A stretch of DNA of 16,280 nucleotides from assembly GCA_020059445.1 (NCBI GenBank), contig JAGVCB010000196.1:1-16280 (forward strand). Reading direction: 5' to 3'. How positions within the stretch are numbered: the stretch's first letter is position 1; each line of letters opens with the position of its first letter. The translations under genes and the position numbers were made by a program. The notes under the pieces are model-generated. The model did no database searches and was not told the DNA's origin. It worked only from the letters and a program-made list of their open reading frames with translations. Source of the stretch: Polynucleobacter sp. GTDB taxonomy: Bacteria; Pseudomonadota; Gammaproteobacteria; Burkholderiales; Burkholderiaceae. Of the stretch, positions 6,712 to 15,125 are shown one piece after another.

Positions 6712-7799
6712 TGTTAAAAGTTCAATTACAACGCAGCACCGGCTTTCCGATGAACATTGATTTTGAATGTGCTCCCGGAGAACTTCACATCTTGGTTGGC
6801 CCATCAGGCAGCGGTAAAACAACAACCCTGCGCAGCATTGCTGGACTATCTGATGTGTCAGGTTTAATTCAATGCAAAGATCAAGTCTGGCTTGATAGCT
6901 CTAAAAATATTTTTGTTTCAACCTATCGACGCTCAATTGGATTTCTATTCCAGAACTATGCCCTCTTTCCACATCTAACAGTTTTAGAGAATGTTTCGAT
7001 TCCTCTGATAGGTCGCAAGCAATCCACTCGTGATGAAGCACTTCGTTGGTTAGAGCGTTTGCGCATTGCTGATTTAGCGAATCGCTTACCGAGCCAAATT
7101 TCAGGTGGTCAACAACAGCGTGTGGCTTTGGCTCGTGCATTAGCAAGAGATCCTCATGCCCTGCTTTTAGATGAACCATTTTCTGCTGTGGATGCACCAA
7201 CCAGACAAAACCTTTATGAGGCTCTCTCAGAGTTACGTCAAGCAGTATCACTGCCGATTGTTTTGGTCACACATGATTTGAATGAAGCCATCCGTTTGGG
7301 TGATCGAATCACAGTGATTGATCGTGGTAAGAGCTTACAAACTTCTGATCCACATCACCTGCTTGATAAACCCCGAAATGCTCGCGTTGCTGAGTTGGTT
7401 GGCAGTCCAAATTTGTTTGAAGGCCTTTACGAAAATGGTCGTTTGTCTTGGGGCAAACATGGCTTGAGTTTATCGGTCAAAGATAAGGGCAAGATCAAAA
7501 AACCAACTGAAGTGGCCTGGGTGATTCCGAGTCACAGCATTGAAATTGTTGATTCTGAAGAACACGCCAATAGTTACAAAATTAATCTAATTGACTGTCA
7601 AGTCTCAAGAGTCAGACAATTAGGACAAATTGCTGTGGTGTATTGGCAAGTCAAAGATTGTGATGATCACATTGTTTGGCAAGCATCATCAAGCGAACTG
7701 AGGAGATTGGGCATTGAAGTGGGTGCACGGAAAAAGATTTATTTAGACCCTGAGCAAATCCACATCATGCCAATCAAGTTTCACTTAAAAAATACATAA
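6711..7799 (+). CDS. modC: ModC, molybdate ABC transporter ATP-binding protein
   Basis: Cytoplasmic ATPase that powers molybdate import with ModB. From the ATG at 6711 the product is 362 residues. Motifs in order: Walker A GPSGSGKT (30-37), Q-loop Q81, signature SGGQQQR (131-137), Walker B LLLDEP (151-156) and the switch histidine in VTHDL (H188). The C-terminal third, from about residue 230, matches the TOBE/Mop-type regulatory extension usual in ModC, which can bind oxyanion. The frame is open further upstream, but the ATG in the TAATG overlap with the modB stop is much the better start and implies translational coupling. No modA (periplasmic binding protein) accompanies the pair, so that gene must be elsewhere or the binding role is filled by another protein. 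Confidence 0.9.
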   Translation: MLKVQLQRSTGFPMNIDFECAPGELHILVGPSGSGKTTTLRSIAGLSDVSGLIQCKDQVWLDSSKNIFVSTYRRSIGFLFQNYALFPHLTVLENVSIPLIGRKQSTRDEALRWLERLRIADLANRLPSQISGGQQQRVALARALARDPHALLLDEPFSAVDAPTRQNLYEALSELRQAVSLPIVLVTHDLNEAIRLGDRITVIDRGKSLQTSDPHHLLDKPRNARVAELVGSPNLFEGLYENGRLSWGKHGLSLSVKDKGKIKKPTEVAWVIPSHSIEIVDSEEHANSYKINLIDCQVSRVRQLGQIAVVYWQVKDCDDHIVWQASSSELRRLGIEVGARKKIYLDPEQIHIMPIKFHLKNT

Positions 7800-7809
7800 G
7801 CGAGGTTGT

Positions 7810-8814
7810 ATGACCAGTCATGACCGCAGAGGTGTTCTAAAACTTTCTTTAGGCGCCGTGGGTCTCTTGGCTTTGCCTCAGGTCACTGAGTTTGCGAGAG
7901 CTGCTGAGGATTTTATTCGTGGGCCTCGCATCAAAGACCACCCCATCAAACAACTCAGTAAACATGTCTGGATGATTTACTCTCCGGATGGTTTTCCAAC
8001 GCCTGAAAACCAAGGAATGATGTGCAATATCACTTTTGTTGAAACAGCCAAAGGTATCGTGGTGATTGACACAGGCGCATCAGTACAAATTGGTGAAATG
8101 GCTATCAGAATGATGAAGACTTTCACCAAGAAACCGGTGATTGCTCTTTTCAATTCTCACTATCACGGCGATCACTTCCTAGGTAATCAAGCATTTGTTG
8201 AAGCTTATGGCCCAATGCCAATTTATGCCCACCCCTACAGCATGAAAGAAATCAAAGGCGTTGAAGGCAATGCTTGGAAAAATCTCATGGAGCGCTGGAC
8301 CAATCAAGCCACCGCTGGAACCAAGGTCATTCCACCAACTCATGCTGCTAATCATGGTGACGTGTTCAAGTATGGTGATGTGACCATCAAGATTCATCAC
8401 TACGGTATTGCACACACCCCGGGTGATATTTGTATGGAAATCGTTCAAGACAAAGTCACGCATGTGGGTGATATCGCCATGGATGACCGCATCGCTAATA
8501 TGGACGATGGCTCATATGTTGGCACCTTCAAAACCTACAAGGCTTTGACTCAGGCCGCCGGCGCGCAACTCTGGATTCCAGGACATGGCAATGCTAAAAA
8601 AGAATTGCTCGCTGATTACGGCGAGTTCATGTCAGGTATCTATGAGACCTGTCTGAAGGCAGTTCAAGATGGCGTTGATCCAAGTGCTGCGAAAAACTTG
8701 GTACTCAAAGACCCTCGTGTGATGAAGTACGCCAAACGTACCAAAGGCTTTGATGGAAATATTGGTAAGTACACAAGCCTTGCCTATCTAGAAGCAGAAA
8801 AGGAAGCTTTTTAA
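7810..8814 (+). CDS. Tat-exported metallo-beta-lactamase-fold hydrolase, sox-associated (SoxH-like)
   Basis: Metal-dependent hydrolase of unknown substrate, predicted periplasmic. The 334-residue product has a Tat signal (DRRGVLKLSLG at 5-15, cleavage near residues 30-33). It carries a full metallo-beta-lactamase metal set: HYHGDH (H117, H119, D121, H122), H202 in AHTPGD, D221 in HVGD and H259 in PGHG. All ligands for a two-metal site are present, so it should be active. MBL-fold proteins of this exported type occur near sox clusters (SoxH in Paracoccus) and near PQQ or quinoprotein genes, but their role is not settled. It begins 10 bases after modC with a GAGG ribosome site, so it is in the modBC unit. 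Being a true beta-lactamase is unlikely from context. Fold call is firm; function is inferred only. Confidence 0.85.
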   Translation: MTSHDRRGVLKLSLGAVGLLALPQVTEFARAAEDFIRGPRIKDHPIKQLSKHVWMIYSPDGFPTPENQGMMCNITFVETAKGIVVIDTGASVQIGEMAIRMMKTFTKKPVIALFNSHYHGDHFLGNQAFVEAYGPMPIYAHPYSMKEIKGVEGNAWKNLMERWTNQATAGTKVIPPTHAANHGDVFKYGDVTIKIHHYGIAHTPGDICMEIVQDKVTHVGDIAMDDRIANMDDGSYVGTFKTYKALTQAAGAQLWIPGHGNAKKELLADYGEFMSGIYETCLKAVQDGVDPSAAKNLVLKDPRVMKYAKRTKGFDGNIGKYTSLAYLEAEKEAF

Positions 8815-8833
8815 GCCTCCTTTTTTGTTTTTC
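8797..8833. terminator. Bidirectional terminator between the MBL gene and metZ
   Basis: GGAAGCTT (8802-8809) and AAGCCTCC (8813-8820) form an 8-bp stem over a 3-base loop, with AAAA before and TTTTTTGTTTTT after on the plus strand. It overlaps the MBL stop codon. In plus-strand RNA one pair is an A-C mismatch; in minus-strand RNA the same position is a G-U wobble, so the stem is complete for transcripts from metZ. The plus-strand U-run is longer. It can plausibly end both convergent operons. Confidence 0.75.
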
Positions 8834-8865
8834 TGATTTTTTATTCTACGTTTTAGTTTTCATTG

Positions 8866-8905
8866 AATGACTTATTTGCCTAGACCAGCTAATAAGTCAT
8901 TTTTT
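8866..8905. repeat. Perfect 11-bp inverted repeat across the metZ stop codon
   Basis: AATGACTTATT (8866-8876) and AATAAGTCATT (8891-8901) are exact reverse complements separated by 14 bases, and a T-run (8900-8905) follows on the plus strand. The left arm contains the metZ stop codon and the right arm codes for its last residues. It may be a back-up terminator for plus-strand read-through from the MBL gene; on the metZ mRNA no U-run follows the stem. Confidence 0.6.
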
Positions 8906-10074
8906 ATGTCCTCAATATTTTCAAGGCCGACTGCAATCCTCACCAAACTATCCGTGATGCCAGCTGCCGCACGAGCCTCTGGCGAGACACGCACATGAGT
9001 GGTTGTGGCGGGATGGGTGATGGTGGTTCTGGTATCACCCAAGTTCGCTGTGATTGATAAAAGCTTGGTACCATCGATCACTTTCCAAGCAGCTTCTTTG
9101 CCCCCCTTAAGCACGAACGACAAAATAGGTCCGCCCATTCTTTGTTGCTTTTGGGCTAACTCGTATTGAGGGTGTGAAGCCAAGCCAGGGTGATACACAC
9201 GCTCAACCGAAGGATGCTTTTCTAGCCAAGTTGCTAACTCAAGGGCTGATTGACTTTGCTTTTCTAATCTCAAGTTTAGCGTTTCTAAACCTTTGAGCAA
9301 AACCCAAGCATTGAAAGCTGACAAGGTTGGCCCAGCAGTTCTCACATACGGGAAGACTTTACCAAGCACAAACTCTTCTGTGCCCACAATCGCCCCGCCC
9401 AAAACCCGACCTTGACCATCCAAGTACTTGGTGGCCGAATGAATGATCACATCAGCACCCAACTCTAATGGCTTTTGAAGAGCTGGCGTACAAAAGCAGT
9501 TATCCACCACATAGAGTGCGTTAGCAGCTTTAGCAATTTCTGCAATGGCAGCAATGTCACCAACTTCCGTCAATGGATTTGAAGGTGTCTCTAAGTAAAA
9601 TAATTTTGTGTTCGGCTTGACCGCGGCTTTCCAAGAATCGAGGTTGGCCATGTCCACGTAAGTGGTTTCAATACCAAATTTACTCAAAATACTATTAAAG
9701 AGCTGAATGGTTGCACCAAACACAGAGCGTGAGCAGATCACATGATCGCCTGCCTGCAAATGTGACATTGCTACCGTCATGATGGCTGACATACCAGAGG
9801 ATGTAGCAATACAAGACTCACCACTCTCTAATGCTGCCAAGCGATCTTGGAACATGGCAACCGTTGGATTGGTGAAACGAGAATAAATAAAACCTTTTTC
9901 TGCGTCCGCAAAACCATGAGCAGCATCTGCCGCACTGTCAAAGCAAAAACTGGAGGTTAAAAACATCGCCTCAGAGTGTTCATTGAACTCAGTTCGACGC
10001 ACGCCCGCACGCACCCCCAAAGTCTCGGTGTGCAAGTTTTTAATGTCCAAAGGTGGTCGTTTTTTATCGCTCAT
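8872..10074 (-). CDS. metZ: O-succinylhomoserine sulfhydrylase, PLP enzyme of methionine synthesis
   Basis: Cytoplasmic Cys/Met-metabolism PLP enzyme that makes homocysteine directly from an activated homoserine and sulfide. The 400-residue product shows the family marks in order: YSRFTNPT (64-71), the phosphate-binding segment TSSGMSAI (91-98), ETPSNP (162-167), D191 that pairs with the PLP nitrogen, and the Schiff-base lysine K216 in HSATKYLDGQGR. The GQGR context and overall sequence favour MetZ over cystathionine synthase or lyase, though these paralogues are close. It starts 9 bases after the purF stop, the usual purF-metZ pairing in this bacterial group. Only a weak ribosome site is seen, suggesting coupling to purF translation. 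It ends at a convergent terminator. Confidence 0.9.
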   Translation of the reverse strand: MSDKKRPPLDIKNLHTETLGVRAGVRRTEFNEHSEAMFLTSSFCFDSAADAAHGFADAEKGFIYSRFTNPTVAMFQDRLAALESGESCIATSSGMSAIMTVAMSHLQAGDHVICSRSVFGATIQLFNSILSKFGIETTYVDMANLDSWKAAVKPNTKLFYLETPSNPLTEVGDIAAIAEIAKAANALYVVDNCFCTPALQKPLELGADVIIHSATKYLDGQGRVLGGAIVGTEEFVLGKVFPYVRTAGPTLSAFNAWVLLKGLETLNLRLEKQSQSALELATWLEKHPSVERVYHPGLASHPQYELAQKQQRMGGPILSFVLKGGKEAAWKVIDGTKLLSITANLGDTRTTITHPATTTHVRVSPEARAAAGITDSLVRIAVGLENIEDIKNDLLAGLGK

Positions 10075-10083
10075 GACTCAATA

Positions 10084-11625
10084 CTACTCTTGAGAAGCCA
10101 AATGTAAATGTAATTGTGAGCGAGCCAAGTCAGTGGATTCGCCCTGCTGACGATCCGCCAATGCCTTAGGGGTGTTTCTAGCAGCTTCTAGAGCATCCAA
10201 ATAAGACTCAGTGATGTCACCGGTGATGTAATTACCGTCAAAGCAAGATGCATCAAAATTAGTGATCGCGGGGTTGATGTCTCTGACAGCTTTTTTAAGA
10301 TCTTCAACATCTTGATAAATGAGTTCATCTGCGCCAATCATTTTGGTGATCTCTTCATGGGTTCGACCATAGGCCACCAATTCACTGCGGGTTGGCATAT
10401 CAATTCCATAGACGTTTGGAAAACGCACAGGAGGCGCAGCCGAAGCAAAGATCACTTTCTTGGCACCTGCATCACGGGCCATTTGCACGATCTCATACGA
10501 CGTTGTGCCGCGCACGATCGAGTCATCTACAATCAGCACATTTTTGTCTTTGAACTCTAAGCGCATCGCATTGAGTTTTTGCCGCACTGATTTTTTACGC
10601 ATTGCTTGACCAGGCATGATGAAGGTACGACCGACATAGCGGTTCTTGAAGAAACCTTCACGGTATGGCACGCCCAAGAGCTTGGCCACTTGCATTGCTG
10701 CAGGTCGGCTTGAATCAGGGATTGGCATCACCACATCAATTTGCGAAACATCTGTTTCTCGTGCAATTTTTTCTGCTAAATAATTACCCATCAATAGACG
10801 CACGTCATAAACGGTCACACCATCGATGCATGAGTCAGGTCTTGCCAAGTAAACGTATTCAAAAATACACGGGTTAAGCGTGGCGTTTTCAGAGCAAAGC
10901 TTGCTTTGGAATTGGCCATCTTGACCAATAAAAATCGCTTCGCCAGGAGCAACGTCTCTAACAAACTTGAAGCCCAAACCTTCTAAAGTCACAGACTCAG
11001 AAGCAATCAACCATTCAGGGCCATTGGGCGTGTCCATGCGGCCAATACACAAAGGACGAATGCCGAATGGATCACGAAATGCCAATAAACCATACCCGGC
11101 AATCAGAGCAACCACTGCGTAAGAACCTTTTAAACGCTTTTGCGCCTGAGTCACTGCGGCGAATGCTGAAGCAGCATCCAAGGCAATACTGTCTGTGGAA
11201 CGTTGCAGCTCATCAGCCAAAACGTTCAATAAAACTTCCGTGTCTGAATTGGTATTGATATGGCGGCGATCACGGTAGAACATCTCATCGCGCAAAGCAG
11301 GCGCATTGGTTAGATTACCGTTGTGAGCCAAGATCAAACCGAATGGTGCGTTCACATAAAAAGGCTGAGCTTCTTCTTCACTACTTGCCGAACCAGCTGT
11401 AGGGTAACGAACCTGACCGATACCGGCATTGCCTGGCAAGCTACGCATATTGCGTGTTCTGAAAACGTCACGCACCATGCCATTAGCTTTATGCATGCTG
11501 AATGAACTACCATTCATCGTAGCTATACCTGCAGCATCTTGACCGCGATGTTGCAAAAGCAACAATGCGTCATAGAGCAACTGATTCACTGGACTATTGC
11601 CAACTGCCCCGACAATTCCACACAT
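10084..11625 (-). CDS. purF: Amidophosphoribosyltransferase (glutamine PRPP amidotransferase)
   Basis: First committed step of purine synthesis: transfers ammonia from glutamine to PRPP, giving phosphoribosylamine. The 513-residue protein begins MCGIVGAVG, so C2 is the N-terminal nucleophile of the glutaminase domain once Met is removed. Other glutaminase marks are HRGQDAAG (26-33), QVRYPT (71-76) and HNGNLTN (101-107). The synthase half has YREGFFKNRYVGRTFI and the PRPP loop VLIVDDSIVRGTTS (363-376). Length is typical of the Gram-negative type without a propeptide. It is 24 bases downstream of cvpA, a pairing known widely in proteobacteria, and 9 bases ahead of metZ. No purine-repressor site was looked for beyond the short gap, which shows none. 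Confidence 0.97.
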   Translation of the reverse strand: MCGIVGAVGNSPVNQLLYDALLLLQHRGQDAAGIATMNGSSFSMHKANGMVRDVFRTRNMRSLPGNAGIGQVRYPTAGSASSEEEAQPFYVNAPFGLILAHNGNLTNAPALRDEMFYRDRRHINTNSDTEVLLNVLADELQRSTDSIALDAASAFAAVTQAQKRLKGSYAVVALIAGYGLLAFRDPFGIRPLCIGRMDTPNGPEWLIASESVTLEGLGFKFVRDVAPGEAIFIGQDGQFQSKLCSENATLNPCIFEYVYLARPDSCIDGVTVYDVRLLMGNYLAEKIARETDVSQIDVVMPIPDSSRPAAMQVAKLLGVPYREGFFKNRYVGRTFIMPGQAMRKKSVRQKLNAMRLEFKDKNVLIVDDSIVRGTTSYEIVQMARDAGAKKVIFASAAPPVRFPNVYGIDMPTRSELVAYGRTHEEITKMIGADELIYQDVEDLKKAVRDINPAITNFDASCFDGNYITGDITESYLDALEAARNTPKALADRQQGESTDLARSQLHLHLASQE

Positions 11626-11649
11626 AAAAACCTCTATCTTCTAAAACTA

Positions 11650-12162
11650 CTACTTCAACTGCCCAGACACCTGAGCAGCCCATTCATCCGGTAACCAAGC
11701 TTGAGCCATACCTGTGAGTAATTCAATTGCGGGCAAAGTCCAAGCTTTACGCCATTCACTTGTTTGAGTTGCTCCAGTCAATGACAAGAGACTGCTCAAC
11801 ACAACGATGACCAACAAGCCTCTTAAAAGGCCAAAAGCAAAGCCTAAAAAACGATCCATCGGACTTAATCCAGCCTGCTGCATGAGCTTGGCTAAAAAAC
11901 GTCCAATCAATGCACATATGATCATCGTCACAATGAACAAAATCACAAAGCCAAGAGCCAACTGAGTCATTTCGCCACCCGGCACACCAGCCAACCACTC
12001 TTTAGCCAACCAAGTGGCATAGTGATAAGAAATCCAAGCGGCAGCAACCCAAGCAATTAAAGCAAAAACTTCTCTGATCAAACCACGCCAAATACCTAAC
12101 AGCGCAGAAATTACTAATACTGAAAAAAACGCTATATCGACGACAGTGAAATGAAGATTCAT
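11650..12162 (-). CDS. cvpA: CvpA family inner-membrane protein
   Basis: Small inner-membrane protein named for its requirement in colicin V production; its basic role is not well defined, with envelope-related phenotypes reported in other bacteria. The 170-residue product has four hydrophobic spans, at roughly residues 4-24, 27-48, 65-87 and 112-128. The family pattern GLIREVFALIAW follows the first span and MDRFLGFAFGLLRGLL precedes the last. The C-terminus is a short soluble tail. The ATG is preceded by AAAAGGA about 11 bases away, a long spacing. It lies between the SPOR gene and purF, the conserved cvpA-purF arrangement, which supports the identification. Confidence 0.9.
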   Translation of the reverse strand: MNLHFTVVDIAFFSVLVISALLGIWRGLIREVFALIAWVAAAWISYHYATWLAKEWLAGVPGGEMTQLALGFVILFIVTMIICALIGRFLAKLMQQAGLSPMDRFLGFAFGLLRGLLVIVVLSSLLSLTGATQTSEWRKAWTLPAIELLTGMAQAWLPDEWAAQVSGQLK

Positions 12163-12181
12163 GAGTATTCAGATCCTTTTA

Positions 12182-12901
12182 TCACTGTGGCTTTCGCTCA
12201 ATAATCTTTGGACTTAAACCAACGTACTTGATTTTTTTCTCAGCAGCTTCCGCACTCGCCTTATCTGAATAAGGACCAGATCTCAATAGATGAAGCTTGA
12301 CGCCTTCTTTATTGGTTTTGATTTCAACATAGCTACTGACTTTTTGTTCCGTTAGCTTCTTCTGCCAATTCTTCACGCGCTCCTCGGAAGAAAAAGCGCC
12401 AATCTGAACAATGAATTTGCCATTCGGATTGACATTTGCACTTGGAGCAGCAGGAGTTGCGGGGGAACGATTCTCAAGAATGGATAAAACCTCTTCGCCT
12501 TTATCCAATGATTTAGCGACCGCAGTGGCTTTATCAGTTTTAGCTTCTTGTTTAGCTTCTTTTGATTCCTTGGAATCTTTCGTGTCTTTATTTTCTGTTG
12601 CCGTCACAGGTGCCGATGGTACGGCTGAATCAGCACTCTTGGTTTCATTAGACTCTTTAGACTCTTCAATCTTTTTATCGTCTTTTGATCCAGGCTGAAT
12701 GATCTGGATTGCAATGTCGTTGTTATATTGCTTTGGCTCGGAGTCAAAAATGATTGGGAGACCAGCAACAGCAACTGTGACCAAGAAAACTGCACCAATC
12801 AATCGGTGTCTGGCTTTTTGACGCTCTGGGTCTTCTGTTAGACCATCCTCAACGGGCGTGTTGTTTTTGCTACTTGGGCGGTTAAGGAACGGTAGGCGCA
12901 T
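12182..12901 (-). CDS. dedD: DedD-like SPOR-domain cell-division protein
   Basis: Bitopic inner-membrane protein expected to bind denuded peptidoglycan at the septum through its SPOR domain. The 239 residues comprise a basic cytoplasmic N-terminus (1-33), one membrane span (34-52), a long periplasmic linker (about 53-158) and a C-terminal SPOR domain (161-238, beginning KFIVQIGAFSSEERV). The linker is low-complexity, rich in Lys, Glu, Ser and Thr, especially residues 104-124. The order folC-dedD-cvpA-purF matches the well-known E. coli arrangement, which is why I use the symbol dedD; FtsN is an alternative for a one-span SPOR protein, but it normally sits elsewhere. Start is ATG at 12901, 33 bases after folC. 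Confidence 0.85.
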   Translation of the reverse strand: MRLPFLNRPSSKNNTPVEDGLTEDPERQKARHRLIGAVFLVTVAVAGLPIIFDSEPKQYNNDIAIQIIQPGSKDDKKIEESKESNETKSADSAVPSAPVTATENKDTKDSKESKEAKQEAKTDKATAVAKSLDKGEEVLSILENRSPATPAAPSANVNPNGKFIVQIGAFSSEERVKNWQKKLTEQKVSSYVEIKTNKEGVKLHLLRSGPYSDKASAEAAEKKIKYVGLSPKIIERKPQ

Positions 12902-12934
12902 CAGCTAAGTTATAGATTCAAAGTTGTGTCATGG

Positions 12935-14236
12935 TTAATGAGCTTTTGCATTTCGGTAAGCTATCACACCAGCAACGGTATAAAACGATCCGAATACTAA
13001 TATTCTATCACCCTCACCCGCCTTTTTTAAGGCTGATTCATAGGCCAAAGAAGGACTTGAGAAAACCTCGATCCCCGAGTCAGCCCCCTCATTGAAGCCC
13101 AAGGTTCTTAGGCGTGATGCCAGAGATTCTGCGGAAGACGCACGAGCAGTCGGCAAATCACAAAAATACCAAAAATCAATCTTATCCATCATGGGTTTTA
13201 GGACCCCATCGATGTCTTTGTCGGCCATGGCACCGAACACAGCGATCGTATAGGGGTGGTAGGCCATGTTTTCAAGGTTTTGAGCAAGAGCGGCACTGGC
13301 GTGCGGATTGTGAGCCACATCCAAAATGATGGTGGGCTGCCCAGGAAGTACCTGAAAACGCCCCGGCAACTCAACCCAAGCCATGCCGTTCCTGATTTCT
13401 TGAGCCCCTACCGGCAAACGGTCTCTAACAGCGATCAAGGCCGCAATCACAGCGCTTGCATTGAGCAATTGATTGGCGCCTCGCAGTGCCGGATAGCCTA
13501 GGCCAGAAAAGCGTTTACCTCGCCCTGCCCAACCCCACTGTTGTTTATCACCCTGAAAGTTGTAGTCTTTACCCATTAACCACAGATCAGCACCGATCGA
13601 TACTGCATGATCAATCAAGGATTGCGGTGGTACAGGGTCTGCACAGATGGCAGGTTTGTCAGAGCGAAAAATACCAGCTTTTTCAAAAGCAATTTTTTCT
13701 CGGGTATCCCCAAGATATTCCATATGATCTAAATCGATACTGGTGACAATCGCACAATCCGTGTCGATCATATTCACTGCGTCTAAGCGACCTCCTAAAC
13801 CAACTTCTAGAATGACCGCGTCCAAATCAGCACTTGCAAATAAATGCATGATGGCCAAGGTGGTGAACTCAAAATAAGTCAGGGTTGGTGGATTAGGCAA
13901 AGATGCTCTGGCCAATTCCACAGCTTTGAAGTGCTCGAGCAAAAGAGCATCGCTCACATTTTCGCCGTTCACACGAGCGCGTTCATTGAATGACAGTAAA
14001 TGAGGAGAAGTGTGGCAACCAACTTTATAAGAAGCTGCCAACAAAGTGCTTTCTAATAAAGCGCAGGTAGAACCTTTGCCATTGGTGCCGCCAACAGTGA
14101 AGACCACCGATTGGAAATTGAGTTGAAGAGCTTCTTTGACGCGTGTGATGCGCTCCAAGCCCATATCGATTCCAACAGAGTGGGCAGTCTCTAGGTGCTG
14201 TAGCCAATCATCTAAATTGTCGAACGTGGCAGGCAA
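12935..14236 (-). CDS. folC: Bifunctional folylpolyglutamate / dihydrofolate synthase
   Basis: Cytoplasmic ATP-dependent ligase that adds glutamate to dihydropteroate and to folates. The 433-residue product has the Mur-ligase-like P-loop GGTNGKGST (49-57), the HTSPHLLSFNERARVNGE segment, and EVGLGGRLDAVN for metal and substrate binding. It also has SIDLDHMEYLG and, at the start of the C-terminal domain, LDVAHNPHASAAL. The start is unusual: an in-frame TAG lies 9 bases upstream and no ATG occurs before residue 25, well inside the conserved N-terminal LDDWLQHLE segment, so the TTG at 14236 is the only sensible start. The upstream AAGA is a weak ribosome site, which suggests coupling to accD, whose stop is 14 bases away. 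It is followed by the SPOR gene. Confidence 0.93.
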   Translation of the reverse strand: MPATFDNLDDWLQHLETAHSVGIDMGLERITRVKEALQLNFQSVVFTVGGTNGKGSTCALLESTLLAASYKVGCHTSPHLLSFNERARVNGENVSDALLLEHFKAVELARASLPNPPTLTYFEFTTLAIMHLFASADLDAVILEVGLGGRLDAVNMIDTDCAIVTSIDLDHMEYLGDTREKIAFEKAGIFRSDKPAICADPVPPQSLIDHAVSIGADLWLMGKDYNFQGDKQQWGWAGRGKRFSGLGYPALRGANQLLNASAVIAALIAVRDRLPVGAQEIRNGMAWVELPGRFQVLPGQPTIILDVAHNPHASAALAQNLENMAYHPYTIAVFGAMADKDIDGVLKPMMDKIDFWYFCDLPTARASSAESLASRLRTLGFNEGADSGIEVFSSPSLAYESALKKAGEGDRILVFGSFYTVAGVIAYRNAKAH

Positions 14237-14250
14237 GCGTGACTATGGTC

Positions 14251-15123
14251 TTAAACAACAGAATCTGTTGGCAACTTCAACAACAGCGCCAACAAATCAG
14301 CAATCTCTTTGCGCATTTGGCGACGATCAACAATCATGTCAATGCCACCCTTTTGCATCAAGAACTCTGAACGTTGGAAGCCTTCAGGTAATTTTTCGCG
14401 AACCGTTTGCTCAATCACGCGCGGACCAGCAAAACCAATCAAGGCTTTTGGTTCAGCCATCACCACATCGCCCATGAAAGCGAAACTCGCGGAGATACCA
14501 CCCATGGTTGGATCGGTCAGAACACTGATGTAAGGAAGTTTGGCATGAGCTAACTTAACCAACATCGCATTGGTTTTGGCCATTTGCATCAATGACAATA
14601 AACTCTCTTGCATGCGAGCACCACCTGTGGCGCTGATACAAATAAACGGTACTTTTTGCTCCAAGGCCATTTGAGCACCGCGCACAAAACGCTCACCCAC
14701 CACAGAGCCCATCGAGCCACCCATGAATTCAAATTCAAAACAGGCCACCACCACAGGAATGGTGTGAATCGATCCAGCCATGACCACCATGGCATCGGTT
14801 TCACCTGTTGAATCCATCGCATCTTTGATGCGATCTGGGTATTTCTTCGTGTCTTTGAATTTCAAGGCATCAACTGGCAATACCTCCTGGCCAATCTCAT
14901 GACGACCTTCTGTATCCAGTAATTTATCTAAACGCTCACGAGCATTGATGCGCATGTGATGATCACATTTAGGGCACACATGCATGTTTGACTCTAGGTC
15001 ATTGCGGTATAAAACTGCTTCACAGGATGGGCATTTGACCCACAACCCTTCAGGAACGCTTTTGCGCTGCGCAGGGTCAGTGTGTTGAATACTTGGGGGA
15101 AGAAGTTTATCAATCCAGCTCAT
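14251..15123 (-). CDS. accD: Acetyl-CoA carboxylase carboxyltransferase subunit beta
   Basis: Beta half of the carboxyltransferase that makes malonyl-CoA for fatty-acid synthesis, acting with AccA. The 290-residue protein has the N-terminal zinc ribbon with four cysteines, CPSC (C31, C34) and CPKC (C50, C53), then the crotonase-like carboxyltransferase domain with [22 protein letters not shown] and [14 protein letters not shown] segments. Length and architecture are typical. The ATG is at 15123, only 2 bases after the trpA stop codon, and folC follows by 14 bases, so it sits mid-operon. The trpA-accD-folC order is common in proteobacteria. No sign of damage. Confidence 0.97.
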   Translation of the reverse strand: MSWIDKLLPPSIQHTDPAQRKSVPEGLWVKCPSCEAVLYRNDLESNMHVCPKCDHHMRINARERLDKLLDTEGRHEIGQEVLPVDALKFKDTKKYPDRIKDAMDSTGETDAMVVMAGSIHTIPVVVACFEFEFMGGSMGSVVGERFVRGAQMALEQKVPFICISATGGARMQESLLSLMQMAKTNAMLVKLAHAKLPYISVLTDPTMGGISASFAFMGDVVMAEPKALIGFAGPRVIEQTVREKLPEGFQRSEFLMQKGGIDMIVDRRQMRKEIADLLALLLKLPTDSVV

Positions 15124-15125
15124 AT

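Noticed and set aside
7810-8814. True antibiotic-inactivating beta-lactamase
   Set aside because: The fold and metal motifs are shared by many hydrolases; Tat export, the sox/mod context and lack of mobile-element signs argue against resistance.
8872-10074. metZ considered as part of the sulfur-oxidation system because it uses sulfide
   Set aside because: It belongs to the convergent purF operon in the usual order for this group and works in methionine synthesis; nearness to sox is probably incidental.
12604-12798. Repetitive-looking K/E/S-rich stretch in the SPOR gene, considered as a DNA repeat
   Set aside because: It is the low-complexity periplasmic linker of a DedD-like protein; repeats are degenerate at the base level and explained by amino-acid bias.
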